This document shows positions 24,401 to 35,073 of a stretch of 64,000 nt of DNA, one piece after another. Position numbers and translations under genes: made by a program. The stretch's first letter is position 1; each line of letters begins with the position of its first letter. This DNA is from Myoxocephalus aenaeus (Eukaryota; Chordata; Actinopteri; Perciformes; Cottidae), in NCBI GenBank assembly GCA_038501785.1, contig JBAMJR010000101.1, positions 62,001 through 126,000 of the forward strand, given 5' to 3'. The notes under the pieces were generated by a model that worked only from the letters and a program-made list of their open reading frames with translations, was not told the DNA's origin and made no database searches.

Positions 24401-25318
24401 ATCAGAAATGTTGTGGATTGCCATACTTGTATATATTCTTTAAATCACCATGTTTTTAGACATATATATATATATATATATATTTGTTTAAATCAGGCTG
24501 TAAAAACCTTCAGAATGTAGATAGGAATTAAAGACATTTGTTCTATATTACAATTTATTGTAGGTATTGTCCAACACTGACTTTAGGTGATTTGGGATAA
24601 ATCTACAGACGCAAATAGGCAATTTATACAAATATATAAACACAGACATGTTATACAACACAGACATGTTTACTTTTGTTTTATTTGTTCTAGTATTAAA
24701 GATGACATCTTATGGAAGCAAAATAACCGGAAATGAATGAAAGATAATGTTTTTGCCTGTTGTATATTTTTTTTAAGTATACTTAACTTCCTACTTTTAC
24801 TTAAGGCTCTACTTGTACTCGTAGTTAAGTATTTTCATTGTAAGTATTTCTATTTAAGTTGAGTATCTTCTTCTACAGTAATAATATTACCAGTGAGTAA
24901 AGGAGAGTGGAGGCAGCTAAAGCTATTATTGAAACAGACGCATTAGCATAGCAGGCTAACTTGTACCCAACTCAAATGCGTGAAAGCCCAAAGAAGAAAC
25001 GCAGTACAGAATAAAAGCAGCTCGCGCACAGACAGTTATGTCCATAGATGGAGGCGAGGAGCCGCCCCGCCTGCACACACAGCAGGATTAGCTTTCTTGC
25101 TAACTGAGCTAACTAGCTGGTAGCTAGCATGACGCGCTAACACACCGGCTACAAGTAGCATAGACGTTGGTTTTCAACGGCCCAACCTCATTGTAGACTC
25201 GTTTCCATAACATATATTAGTGTCATCCTCTACGCACCACAAACACCGCTTCGGGGATCCCGAGGTGCTTTCTCTTTGTCGCCTGCACGGCATTGCTGGT
25301 GTCTATGGTCGCCGCCAT
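20538..25318 (-). CDS. vbp1: Prefoldin subunit 3 (VHL-binding protein 1), six exons, 195 aa
   Basis: An alpha-type subunit of the hexameric prefoldin co-chaperone, which captures nascent actin and tubulin and passes them to the CCT chaperonin. Exons in transcript order: 25318-25238, 24106-23982, 23178-23112, 21840-21742, 21626-21488 and 20614-20538 (81+125+67+99+139+77 = 588 bp). The spliced frame gives 195 residues against 197 in human as I recall. Recognisable blocks are KHLGIPEAVFVEDVDSF, QKYKYMELNLSQKK, QIPQITQTLEILRHMQKKK, ANVMLEYDIDEAQALLEKN, DDLDFLRDQFTTTEV and NMARVYNWDVKRR. The N- and C-terminal parts form the coiled-coil arms, and the middle (PPTDKVCLWLGANV) the beta-hairpin body. 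Intron 5 has a U12-type donor. The gene is convergent with rab39b, as in human Xq28. Confidence 0.97.
22585..23108. repeat. 23-bp minisatellite in vbp1 intron 3
   Basis: The unit CATTATAGATACACATTATA plus AAA repeats about 20 times, broken at intervals by a variant with CCTGATACACATTATAG, which gives a higher-order pattern. The array ends directly at the donor side of vbp1 exon 3 (exon boundary 23112; the first intron bases GTGTGTATC belong to the repeat edge). Confidence 0.95.
23180..23976. other. vbp1 intron 2
   Basis: Runs between exons 2 and 3. I see AT-rich DNA only. The neighbouring intron 1 (24107-25237) has an (AT)n run near 24463-24483 and no other feature. Confidence 0.6.
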
Positions 25319-25410
25319 CTTGGAGAGAAGCTAACGCCTTCCTTCCTTCCTTACGTTTTACGTTCCTTACGTTATACGTTCCATACGTTTTACGTTCCTT
25401 ACGTAAAGAC
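25311..25410 (-). promoter_or_regulatory. vbp1 core promoter region with YY1-type start element
   Basis: The start codon sits inside AAGATGGCGGC (minus strand, 25321-25311), the known YY1 motif found at many vertebrate start sites. Upstream, at 25345-25406, a short tandem repeat of TTACGTTTTACGTTCC-like units multiplies ACGT cores and includes the palindrome TTACGTAA (25399-25406), the consensus of PAR-bZIP/E4BP4 factors. No TATA box is seen. The motif matches are direct; function is inferred. Confidence 0.5.
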
Positions 25411-25519
25411 GGTGCGTCAACCGGCTCAGGAGCAGCGTCGCCCTCTAGTGGCGACAGGCGGTACCTGCTGCTGGCAGTAAATAATGAAATAATTATTTCC
25501 TTATCTATTTAATTGATAA

Positions 25520-26370
25520 ACACCAGCCCAAAACATTTGTAGGCAAGAAAGATTATTGAAAAATATTTATTAATGTAATTGTCTCTGCTACCATATGGGG
25601 GAGCGGTGATTTGCTGATACTATGGGATGTTTTGTTGAACCAGGACTGAGTGGAGCAGTAACATTAGTTTATAAACAGAATCTGGGGCTCAGAAACACAG
25701 AATAAGAGTTCCTTTTAACTTTATTGTAAATGCTTTATTGTGAATGCTTCTCATATCAATAGGGATTTATTTACAATATGAACACATCATTAACTTTAAA
25801 TGAGTGCATTGTGCATCATAACAATATCAATCAGTAGGAAGAGGACAGAAGATTGATTCAACTCAATGAAAAGCATTATTTACACTGACATTAGTTATTA
25901 TTGCTGTATATTATATTATATATTCCTGTATTACCGCAGTGAGGACATTTGCAGGATTACAGCAGCAAATGGGTAAAGTGCACACAAGAGATAGTAAATA
26001 AATATAAAAAAACAGTAAAATAAACAGTAAAGAATGCACAACAACAATAAATATATATATACAGACAGAATGTATTGATATTGCACAGTTGAGTGTTTTT
26101 TCTGAATTAAATATATTTAAAATCAAACCCACAGTAAACTTAATTTAAAATGAAATATACATGTCATACATTTCTTGACACTTAAACCAGATGTTGAAGG
26201 GCGAGAGTCTTAAGTCTCTTGTTTTATGACTCAGGTCTTGGATCAGTGATGACTTGTTCAATAGGATCCTCCAGACAGAGACCTGTTAGTCCTGATGGGT
26301 TGTTTCTCTGAGAGATTCAACATATATACACGTCTGCAATGAGGTTTCTTCTGTTATCAGTAGATTTTAT
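25520..26370. other. 3' flank of receptor copy A, shared with copy C
   Basis: The sequence from about 25520 to 26370 matches 44890-45750 downstream of copy C, with small indels (for example ATTGTGCATCATAACAATAT and GAGGACATTTGCAGGATTAC in both). It is the 3' flank or 3' UTR of the receptor genes and contains no other gene. Confidence 0.75.
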
Positions 26371-27184
26371 TCACAGTATAATTAGTAAAAGAGCCAGAAG
26401 AGCTGCAGCCATCAGTCCCAGTCCAACGTAGAGGCCGATCCGTCCCCGACTCTCTGGCTGTGGACTTTCTGTCGCTGAAGATGTCGTCTCAGGTTCTGGT
26501 CGATCCCTCGCTGCTGCAAAGAGACCAAACACATCTGTTTCTTTCACGTGAAGAGAAACAACTTTCACTGAAAAGAAAAATAAAGCTGCTGGATTGAAGG
26601 AGTTCTACTGGATCAACCTACCAGAGACATTGAGCCGACATTCCCCAGAGTTCATCCCATAACTGGTGAACACGTCACACAGGTACAGACCCGAGTCAGC
26701 GGTCCTGAGTCTGGACACATGAAGTCTGACTCGTCCTTCTCTGAGGACGTCTTTGTCCCACTGGACTCGTCCTGCAAAGAGTTCATCCTGAGACTCTGGG
26801 ACCTCGACTCCTTCATGCACATCAAGCAGGATGAAGGGCTTGACAGGAATTAACAGCTGACAGAAGACATTGAGGGAGTTGAGGGAGCTGCCATTGTTGG
26901 TGGTGAACCTCCATTCCAGTGTGATGCTGTGGTTCTCCTCTGCCTGATAGGAGCTCTGTGTCACATTCACTACAAAGGATCCTGTTGAGGAGACAGAGAG
27001 GGAGAGGGAGGAGCAGACCAGCTGACAGCTTTAACATGCAGCCTTTAAACTCATCTACAGGTCTCTGTGGAGGGTTCAGTGATGCTTCAGAGCTGGAGGG
27101 CTTTACAAATACACAAGTAAACTCACCACAGACACAGGAGGTGAGGATGAAGAGGATGAAGAGCAGCAGGATCCTGCAGGTCAT
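26371..27184 (-). CDS. Receptor copy A: V-set Ig-like type I membrane protein, no cytoplasmic tail, 186 aa
   Basis: Exons in transcript order: 27184-27127 (signal peptide MTCRILLLFILFILTSCVC), 26981-26622 (Ig domain, 360 bp) and 26513-26371 (stalk and membrane span). All junctions are phase 1 and the sum is 561 bp. The Ig exon shows FAGRVQWDKDVLREGRVRL and ADSGLYLC, the D-E and F strands of a V-set fold. It has sequons at N25, N36, N49 and N137. Cysteines are C60, C121 and C134; the usual B-strand cysteine is replaced (SITLEW). The membrane segment is about 165-186 and the stop follows it directly. It resembles fish genes annotated as B7/butyrophilin-like or PD-L1-like, but I cannot name the family. 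A noncoding first exon probably lies at 28157-28260. The third exon has a tandem CAGCAG acceptor. Confidence 0.85.
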
Positions 27185-27429
27185 CTTGTCCCTGTGAGAG
27201 GAGACAGTGGAGAAGAGTCACAAACGTTTGAAAGACGTTTCATTCATAGTCAGATTAAATAAGTATAAACTGCAGTCAGATGTTTCGGGACAGCTCCAGA
27301 GCTTCACCACTACAGGAAACAGCAACAAGTGTCGCATACATGCGTGAGTTGATCTTGCCGGTCCTGAATGAAACTGCTGCTGCCCCGCCTGAACCAGCGC
27401 TGACAGCGGCTTCATTCAGACGCTGTTGT

Positions 27430-27735
27430 GGGACTACGGATAATATTATGAACCCAGACACCATGGAGTTTGATGTTCCGACACATGTGGAGTTTACACA
27501 ACAAGTATAAAGCAGAACTAGTGGTTAATTCCATGGTGGATGGCAGAATCGGTATCCGTTTTACGGCGATAAGCCAGACGCAGTTCCTGGAGGAGTCTGT
27601 GAAATTCACCGAGCTGTGTGCGACTACGGATAATATTATGAACCCAAACACAAGGGCGTTTCATGTTCCGACATGTTTGGGACTTCCACAACAAGTATAA
27701 ACCAAAACTAGTGGTTATTTATTCCATGGTCGATA
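27430..27735. repeat. Imperfect direct duplication, 190-bp spacing
   Basis: GACTACGGATAATATTATGA recurs at 27432 and 27622, each followed by ACCCA, TTCATGTTCCGACA-like sequence, CACAACAAGTATAAA and AACTAGTGGTTA. This lies in the intron between the noncoding and signal-peptide exons of copy A and is not seen in the other copies. Origin unknown. Confidence 0.7.
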
Positions 27736-27894
27736 GCGGAAATGAATGCTCCTTTCTCAGAGACAAGCGAATGCAATAATCAACGCCCCCTTTCGCGGCG
27801 CGAAGTTTCGCGTTTTAAACTTTTAAACACATGTGAACACGGGCTCTGCTCGTGCACGCTGTCCTGTCGCTCACTATGACGCAACATTCATAAC

Positions 27895-28308
27895 TAATAC
27901 CACAGTGAACACACACACTCATGTTATTGTTGAAAGTTGCGCTTTACTAAATAATACAGCTGTTTTTAATGGATCAGGTTATAGTCTGATTAGTCTTAAA
28001 TTAATCTCATCTTTTATCTGTTGAATTGTCTCTTTACTGAACAAACCGTCCACGTTATTACCCGTAAACATCTTGTCTAATACAGGAATCCTCACATAAT
28101 AAACATGTACAGTAATATTAACATAATACACCAACATGAAGACATTCATAACTCACCTTTGCTCAGAAGTCTAAAGCTCTGAAGTCTTCTCACCAGTTAA
28201 ACTCCTGAGAGTCCTCATGTCAGTGTGGAGCGGGAGAGAAGAACTGAAGAGAAAAAGACACAGTTTTAATCTTTCATTAAATTATCCATATAATCCTCTT
28301 GTTGTAGT
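27895..28308. repeat. Left arm of a ~0.4-kb inverted duplication
   Basis: The sequence from here is repeated in reverse complement at 29588-30000, with few differences. The arm contains the noncoding first exon of receptor copy A and the start of its intron. Confidence 0.85.
28157..28260 (-). other. Probable noncoding first exon of receptor copy A
   Basis: On the minus strand this reads through ATGAGGACTCTCAGGAGTTT to TTAGACTTCTGAGCAAAG|GTGAGT, a strong donor at 28157/28156. The coding exon starts with acceptor CTCTCACAG|GGACAAG before its ATG (27191-27185), so an upstream exon is required. The exon holds a 15-codon upstream ORF (28218-28171). The same exon is seen inverted at 29640-29740, at 52650-52740, and in shortened form near 47170 and 57915. 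The 5' end is not defined. Confidence 0.55.
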
Positions 28309-28689
28309 TTCTCTGGTTGTGGCTCGACATCCTTCATCGTACTTTCTAAATCACAATACTGCTCTAATTTCAAACACATCGTAGCCACGCCCCCCTCACT
28401 TCTAATTGGTCCAGCCGGTTGAGCTCATTCATACTTCCCCTTTTCTCATCTCCACATGGTGAAATATAAAATACATTAAATTCATTTTTTTAACGGCATT
28501 TTACAGCTGATCCAAGAGGCGTTTTAAAGACTTTATTTATCTGAAGAAGTAGGAAAACATTTTCAACACATGAAGGAAAACTTCCTCCTTCAGTTCATCT
28601 CAAACATTCAACATCAACACATCTGGAGATACTTTTACCTGAAAGGGGACGAAACACTGTCACCTGAAAAGGAACTGAAGCTGTCAGAC

Positions 28690-28865
28690 AAATGTAGTGA
28701 AAAGTACAACGTTTACCTCTGAGGTGTAGTACAGTAAAAAGTACAACGTTTACCTCTGAGGTGTAGTACAGTAAAAAGTACAACGTTTACCTCTGAGGTG
28801 TAGTACAGTAAAAAGTACAACGTTTACCTCTGAGGTGTAGTACAGTAAAAAGTACAATATTTACC
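28690..28865. repeat. 37-bp minisatellite, about 4.5 copies
   Basis: The unit is AAAAAGTACAACGTTTACCT followed by CTGAGGTGTAGTACAGT. The same family is expanded at 50915-51185. Confidence 0.9.
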
Positions 28866-29073
28866 TGGAATAGAAGTATAAAGCATCATACAATGGAAGT
28901 TCTCAAGTAAAATAAAAGTACCTTGAATGTACTTGTTTACATACTATAAGCTACAGGTTGTGTGGATGGATACGGAGTGTGAGTCAGACCGGGTGTCCTG
29001 CAGCACGGGAACAAGGAACGTTCTGACTCCATTCCTCTTCTCCATGTGCACCTCGAACACAACTCTGATAACT

Positions 29074-29074
<1 letters not shown>

Positions 29075-29151
<77 letters not shown>
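29075..29151. repeat. (AC)n microsatellite
   Basis: About 38 AC units, flanked on both sides by AACTCTGATAACTGACAC, so the tract lies within a short direct repeat. It sits between the arms of the inverted duplication. Confidence 0.95.
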
Positions 29152-29152
<1 letters not shown>

Positions 29153-29587
29153 CTCTGATAACTGACACACACAAAAGTTCTCTCATTTCCGCCATGATGA
29201 CAGACACTGAACCAGTTACGTCACGAATAGTGCTCTTTCTGTCCAGAGGGGCGGGTCTTCGACGGAGCTCAAAGTTTGTTGCGTTCATGTGCTCCTCGGA
29301 TGTTCCCCTTTCCACAGTTAGGAAGTTGTTTTTGTTTCTCCTGTGTGTTCATGAGCTTTAATTCGTAAAGTGGAAACAACATGGACGCTACAAAGAAGAT
29401 GTTTTGGATTTTACTGCTTTTTGAGTTGTTTTTGTTCCGACTTTAAAGGCCGTTCTGTGAACTGTCCCAGTTGGAAAATCATTTCTACGATTATTTGAAT
29501 CTAACATGAAGCACACAGTTTCTTACGCTGTAATCTTGACAGAGGCAAGACAACTGAAGACGGAGCAGTTTACAAACCAGAGAAGCT

Positions 29588-30000
29588 CCAACAAGAGGAT
29601 CATGTGGATAATTTAATGAAAGATTAAAACTGTGTCTTCTTCTCTTCAGTTCTTCTCTCCCGCTCCACACTGACATGAGGACTCTCAGGAGTTTAACTGG
29701 TGAGAAGACTTCAGCGCTTTAGACTTCTGAGCAAAGGTGAGTTATGAATGTCTTCATGTTGGTGTATTATGTTAATATTACTGTACATGTTTATTATGTG
29801 AGGATTCCTGTATTAGACAAGATGTTTACGGGTAATAACGTGGACGGTTTGTTCAGTAAAGAGACAATTCAACAGTTAAAAGATGAGATTAATTTAAGAC
29901 TAATCAGACTATAACCTGATCCATTAAAAACAGCTGTATTATTTAGTAAAGCTCAACTTTCAACAATAACATGAGTGTGTGTGTTCACTGTGGTATTAGT
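29588..30000. repeat. Right arm of the ~0.4-kb inverted duplication
   Basis: Reverse complement of 27895-28308. It contains a plus-strand copy of the noncoding receptor exon with donor GAGCAAAG|GTGAGT near 29740 and the upstream ORF ATGAGGACTCTCAGGAG. No coding exon follows on the plus strand nearby. Confidence 0.85.
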
Positions 30001-30917
30001 TATGAATGCTGGTGTTGAAAGTGTTCTTGATTTATGACAATAAGAAGCTTTAAGTGTGAGAGGAAGAACAGAGGGTGCAGTCGCAGACATTCGGCTTGTG
30101 TTTTAAAGATGTGTTATAGATGATTTAAAATATTGATGAATTTTCTGTTTGTGTAAGTTTTAAGTGTTATCTTCATGTCTATGACCTCTAAACACAATTA
30201 ATTAAATGATGTATTAATATATGTAGTAAAATATAAAAAATAAATGTAACAAAAAGTGCATTAAAACCCAAACATCTTTTCCGTTATTGGTACCAATTTC
30301 ACAAATCATTCAGATCAATATAATTAGTTCATGCAAAAGTCGGCTAAGTTAATTAAAATTAATTTTATTTAATTGAAGAAAAAAAACTGGATTCCTCAAG
30401 TTGTTAAACTAAAGTATTGAAATACAAAATAAACATTTAATTGTTGGACAAATGAATCAGATCAGAAATCAGATGACACATGAAGCAAAAATCGATATAG
30501 ATTAATTTAACTTCATTAACTTTAATTAAGAGCATCATAACTATATCTGTCAGTAGACAGAAGATTGACCTAACTCTTCCTCCAGTGTGACTGAAAGAAC
30601 TCTTGAACGGAGTCACATCAACCAGACGCTGAGGAGAAGTGACGTCTCAGCACAACTTCTCAGGCGGTAACTGTCGTTTCCCCAAAACAGTCACAATGAA
30701 AGCTGATTGACAGCAAACATCTGGGACGATGTGAAGCATTATTTACACTGACAATAGTTATTATTGCTGTAAAAAAGATATTTAAAACCAAACACAGTAA
30801 TATGAACTTCTTTTAAAATGTAAAAATATACATTTCTTCACACTTAAACCAGATGTTGAAGAGTCTCTTGTTTTATGGTCTTGGATCAGTTCTGTGATGA
30901 CTTGTTCAATAGGATCC

Positions 30918-30975
30918 TCCAGACACAGGAGGTGAGGATGAAGAGGATGAAGAGCAGCAGGATCCTGCAGGTCAT
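30918..30975 (-). pseudogene. Receptor remnant F: orphan signal-peptide exon
   Basis: The minus strand has the usual acceptor context and ATG (30975), with the same start MTCRILLLFILFIL as the intact copies. At CAGACA (30925-30920) the sequence jumps straight into the 3' flank that normally follows the last exon (GGATCCTCCAGACA, then TTGGATCAGTTCTGTGATGA on the plus strand). The splice donor, Ig exon and membrane exon are gone. In copy A the two CAGACA sites lie at 27129-27134 and 26272-26277, so about 0.86 kb was lost. Its 3' flank (30100-30900) matches that of copy E. Confidence 0.85.
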
Positions 30976-32145
30976 CTTGTCCCTGTGAGAGGAGACAGAG
31001 GAGAAGAGTCACAAACACATCACATCAAGGTGTTGGAGGTTCACATCTTCAGTCTCCAGCCCTCACAATCCTCCTGATAGTGTTCATCATTCTGCTTATT
31101 AACACAACTGATGACACAAAGCCTTGATGCTGATACAACAACAACGTGAACTACAACCACAGCTGTGGCAACTTGTTTACCTGAAGACGTTTCATTCGTA
31201 GTCAGATTAAATAAGTATAAACTGCAGTCATGTGTTTCAAGTCAGCTCCAGAGGTTCAACACTACAGGAAACAGTCAACACGTGTCATAAAACTCTACCC
31301 CTCTGTAGCCGTGTAGGCTGTGCCTTTGGATACTCAATCTGTTTTATATCCTCACAATACTCCTGAATGTATTTATTATATTTATCGCTCTACTGACGTC
31401 ACACGTTACTGAAACAATACAGACTCTTCTCATGTTGTCAGGCCTCGCATATTTCCTCTCACTTAAAGCTTCTTTTTAGTCATAAATCAAGAACACTATT
31501 GACTAACATTCATAACTAATACCACAGTGAACACACACACACTCATGTTATTGTTAAAAATTAAGCTTTACTAAATAATACAGCTGTTTTTTTAATGGAT
31601 CAGGAGTCTGATTAGTCTTGAATGCTTGTCCAACAGTTTCCCATCACAATAAACAGAATTCCTCGAGATAATGGTCTCCATCCTGATTCCCGATGAGTGG
31701 ACCTGCCAAAGCGTCGGTGTTAGTGCCAAAAAAAATCACTTTAATGACTTTGTAGTTATAGCTGTTCGGTCCCTCGACAGTCTTGGGCTGCTTCTGTGTT
31801 TCTCTAATCAAACTTGGGGAAACAATAACACATCCTGAAACGTGTTTTCTCCGATACGCAACAGGGTACAGGCTCCTCCGTCAAAACTATTGTCATGTTT
31901 TGAAGTGGTAGAGAAAAAAAAAGAGCGACATATTTCATACCTTTCTCTGTGAACGTCTTCCTCGGTGAAAGCGTCATTAAACTCCTGAGACATGAAACAT
32001 ATAACGTCTGTGATCAGGACTCAGAAGAGAAGAGGAAGCCCTGCCTCTGCTCTTGCTGCCTCTTCATCACTTGGGGGCGATTAGTGATGCAATACCGATT
32101 TAACAGCAGCATTAAACCATTAAAGGAGGTTTAAAAAGGTTTTTA

Positions 32146-32149
<4 letters not shown>

Positions 32150-32211
<62 letters not shown>

Positions 32212-32212
32212 T
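32150..32212. repeat. (GA)n microsatellite
   Basis: About 30 AG units with one AAAG interruption. The paralogous position in block 2 (53308-53370) has a shorter tract that has turned into (GATA)n. Confidence 0.95.
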
Positions 32213-32879
32213 CACAGGGAACTGAATTTCTTACATTTTTCTCATTTTACAAGTTTAAAAGGATAATAAACTGATTCCAGATGCATGTTTGGTTAATTCC
32301 CTTTAATAGTTGTAAATAAGGCACTGTGTGACGGGTTAGTTATGTTTATAGCAGTGATGCACAAGTGCAATGCAGTATCAAAAGGATCTGCTTTAGACTA
32401 AACCTCCAGCAGGGGGCACTGTGGAACCATTCATACTTCAAAATAAAGATGGTAATAAACAATATTACCTCACCAGAAATGGCTGACTGCGTGTTATTGT
32501 GAATTCCTTACAACCAAACCTTTTATGACATTTTTGTTTAAATATTTGCATGAATACATTTTAAGGCAGGATGAAAGATCATGTGCCTCTCTGAAAATAA
32601 GCAAGTGAGATTGATGTCCCACATCACTCAAACACACCGTCTGGTCTCAATAGAACATTACAATGTAGTTTCCTGTGAGAATATTGTGGTAGTATTGACA
32701 TTTTGTTAAATCAGGGATACGATGACGTAGGTCTGGCTTTTCGGTTCCACAAAGCAAGTTTGGATAAATCACCAGAGCAACACATTGAAATCCCTTAACC
32801 TGCTCCAGGGCAGGCTTACTGAAATTCACTGGATAAGCTGGCCACTCCCACCGGACAAAAAAGGCAGCTCCCTTCCTCA

Positions 32880-33345
32880 TTGATGAAGGAGCGATATTAG
32901 TTATATTAGTTTTATAGGGAGAGAGTTCTTCCAGATCGCCAAGATCCGTTCTCACATCCTCATGACTTCCTGTACGAGCGCTATGGATTCTGCCGAGACC
33001 TCCTCGAGTCGTACATTGATCACCACAGGCGCAGCCGAGCATCGACTGGATCACATACTGGATCACAGACTGGATCATAGACTGGATCACAGACTGGATC
33101 ACATACTGTATGCAGACTGGATCACATACTGGATCACATACTGAATCACAGACTGTATGCAGACTGGATCACAGACTGGATCACAGACTGTATGCAGACT
33201 GGATCACAGCCTTGAGCTTTTTTGCGACTGGTACATGTTTGTGTCTGCGATGTAGAGAACATCGGGAAAGCCGCTGCATTGGCGTGCTTTTCGTAACGTT
33301 TATTTAGCTCTTAAGAAACTTATGGATGTATTAAAGCACTCATAA
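32880..33345 (+). pseudogene. PIF/Harbinger (HARBI1-like) transposase fragment, minisatellite inside
   Basis: In one frame from 32916 the plus strand reads RERVLPDRQDPFSHPHDFLY, then ERYGFCRDLLESYIDHHRRS. After the repeat comes ALSFFATGT, and then in other frames VENIGKAAA and RAFRNVYLALKKLMDV. That order is the N-terminal half of vertebrate Harbinger transposases. The catalytic part is missing and there are at least two frameshifts, so it is dead. Between the two halves, at 33045-33210, lies a tandem repeat of 12-bp (GACTGGATCACA) and 11-bp (GACTGTATGCA) units. A longer version is at 54040-55015. Confidence 0.85.
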
Positions 33346-34202
33346 TTATATGACAGTGTTATTAGTACACCATACATATCATTATTGTAGAACATGATTA
33401 AGGTGGACTCATGATAAGAATACAGAGAATCACACACAATTTATTTTCACTGCTTCAATTGATTGAATTTCTGATTATGAATAATACATATATACTGATC
33501 CGCCCATACACATATTCAAACTCCTAGTTATATCTACACATACATGTATATACACATATAGTACATGATACATACGCACATACAGTACATATATCCTCAC
33601 AAGTATTAATTTGTATACTACTGCCAGCAGGAACATTTAAATAAATATAATCTGATTGATTTAAAATTAGCCGATACATTTTCCCAACACTTCCGCATTA
33701 AACTTGTCTGATATTTTGCAATGCGTATGTGTCTCTAGCCCGACCAGCGGAGGCGGCGTTATGCTGCGTTCACAACAGGAAGTGTTGCGAATATTCGCTA
33801 CGCTTTGGATGTGAACGCAGCATTAGACTTTGCCATGATATGGACCTAAATTCATCATATGTAGTCGTGATCATCTCCTGCTCCTCAGCTGAGAACAGAG
33901 ACGCTCTTTCTCTGATCTTATTTGCCATGTTGTAGCGTTAGAACATCATGAATTTGGCAATTGACTCTTCTCCCTTCTGAAGAGGAGCGTGCACGCGCAA
34001 TTATCCAGATGACTGACGTCTTGTTCCAATGAACGAGACTGATTGAGGGCGGTTTCACCTTTGAGGAACCGATACAGCCTGACTTAAATCATCTCGGCAA
34101 TTTAAGCTGGTTAATAGGGCATTTGATCGACTTTGTTAAGCCAGGTACGAGGAACGGGGCCCTGTTAGTCCTGATGGGTTGTTTCTCTGGGAAATTCAAC
34201 AT

Positions 34203-35073
34203 CTATAAGGCTGCTAAGAGGTTTCTTCTCTTATCAGTATATTTTCGTCTCTGTATAATTAGTAAAAGAGCCAGAAGAGTTGCAGCCATCAGTCCCAGTC
34301 CACAGTAGAGTCCGATCCATCGCTGACTTTCTGTCTTTGAAGAATCTTTTCTCTGACTTGTTCCGCTTGTCGTCTCAGGTTCTGGTCGATCCCTCGCTGC
34401 TGCAAAGAGACCAAACACATCTGTTTCTTTCACGTGAAGAGAAACAACTTTCACTGAAAAGAAAATAAATAAAGCTGCTGGATTGAAGGAGTTCTACTGG
34501 ATCAACCTACCAGAGACATTGAGCCGACATTCCCCAGAGTTCGTCCCATAACTGGTGAACACTTCACACAGGTACAGACCCGAGTCAGCGGTCCTGAGTC
34601 TGGACACATGAAGTCTGACTCGTCCTTCTCTGAGGACGTCTTTGTCCCACTGGACTCGTCCTGCAAAGAGTTCATCCTGAGACTCTGGGACCTCGACTCC
34701 TTCATGCACATGAAGCAGGACGAAGGGCTTGACAGGAATTAACAGCTGACAGAAGACATTGATGGAGTTGGTGGAGCTGCCAGTGTTGGTGGTGAACCTC
34801 CATTCCAGTGTGATGCTGTGGTTCTCCTCTGCCTGATAGGAGCTCTGTGTCACATTCACTACAAAGGATCCTGTTGAGGAGACAGAGAGGGAGAGGGAGG
34901 AGCAGACCAGCTGACAGCTTTAACATGCAGCCTTTAAACTCATCTACAGGTCTCTGTGGAGGGTTCAGTGATGCTTCAGAGCTGGAGGGCTTTACAAATA
35001 CACAAGTAAACTCACCACAGACACAGGAGGTGAGGATGAAGAGGATGAAGAGCAGCAGGATCCTGCAGGTCAT
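34203..35073 (-). CDS. Receptor copy B: V-set Ig-like membrane protein, 204 aa
   Basis: Exons in transcript order: 35073-35016, 34870-34511 (360 bp) and 34399-34203; total 615 bp, all phase 1. Signal peptide and Ig domain are nearly the same as copy A; differences cluster in the C-C' region (NTGSSTNSINVFCQLL) and the F-G region (CEVFTSYGTNSGECRL). The stalk has an extra GTSQRKDSSKTESQ block compared with A. After the membrane segment (GLGLMAATLLALLLI) comes a short basic tail RRKYTDKRRNLLAAL with no tyrosine signalling motif of ITIM or ITAM type. The stop is TAG, which is AAG in copy D. No ligand or function can be assigned. Confidence 0.85.

Noticed and set aside
26958..27197. A 79-codon plus-strand frame (MSHSLQRILLRRQRG...) repeated identically at each receptor copy.
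   Set aside because: It is antisense to the signal-peptide exon and its intron; it is kept because the duplicated DNA is nearly identical, not through its own selection.
28927..29361. Frames across the (AC)n tract giving His-Thr or Val-Cys runs.
   Set aside because: Microsatellite translation.
31949..32134. A 61-codon plus-strand frame (MNVFLGESVIKLLRHE) also present at 53100-53295.
   Set aside because: The duplicated blocks explain the repeat; there is no homology to a known family and no coding context.
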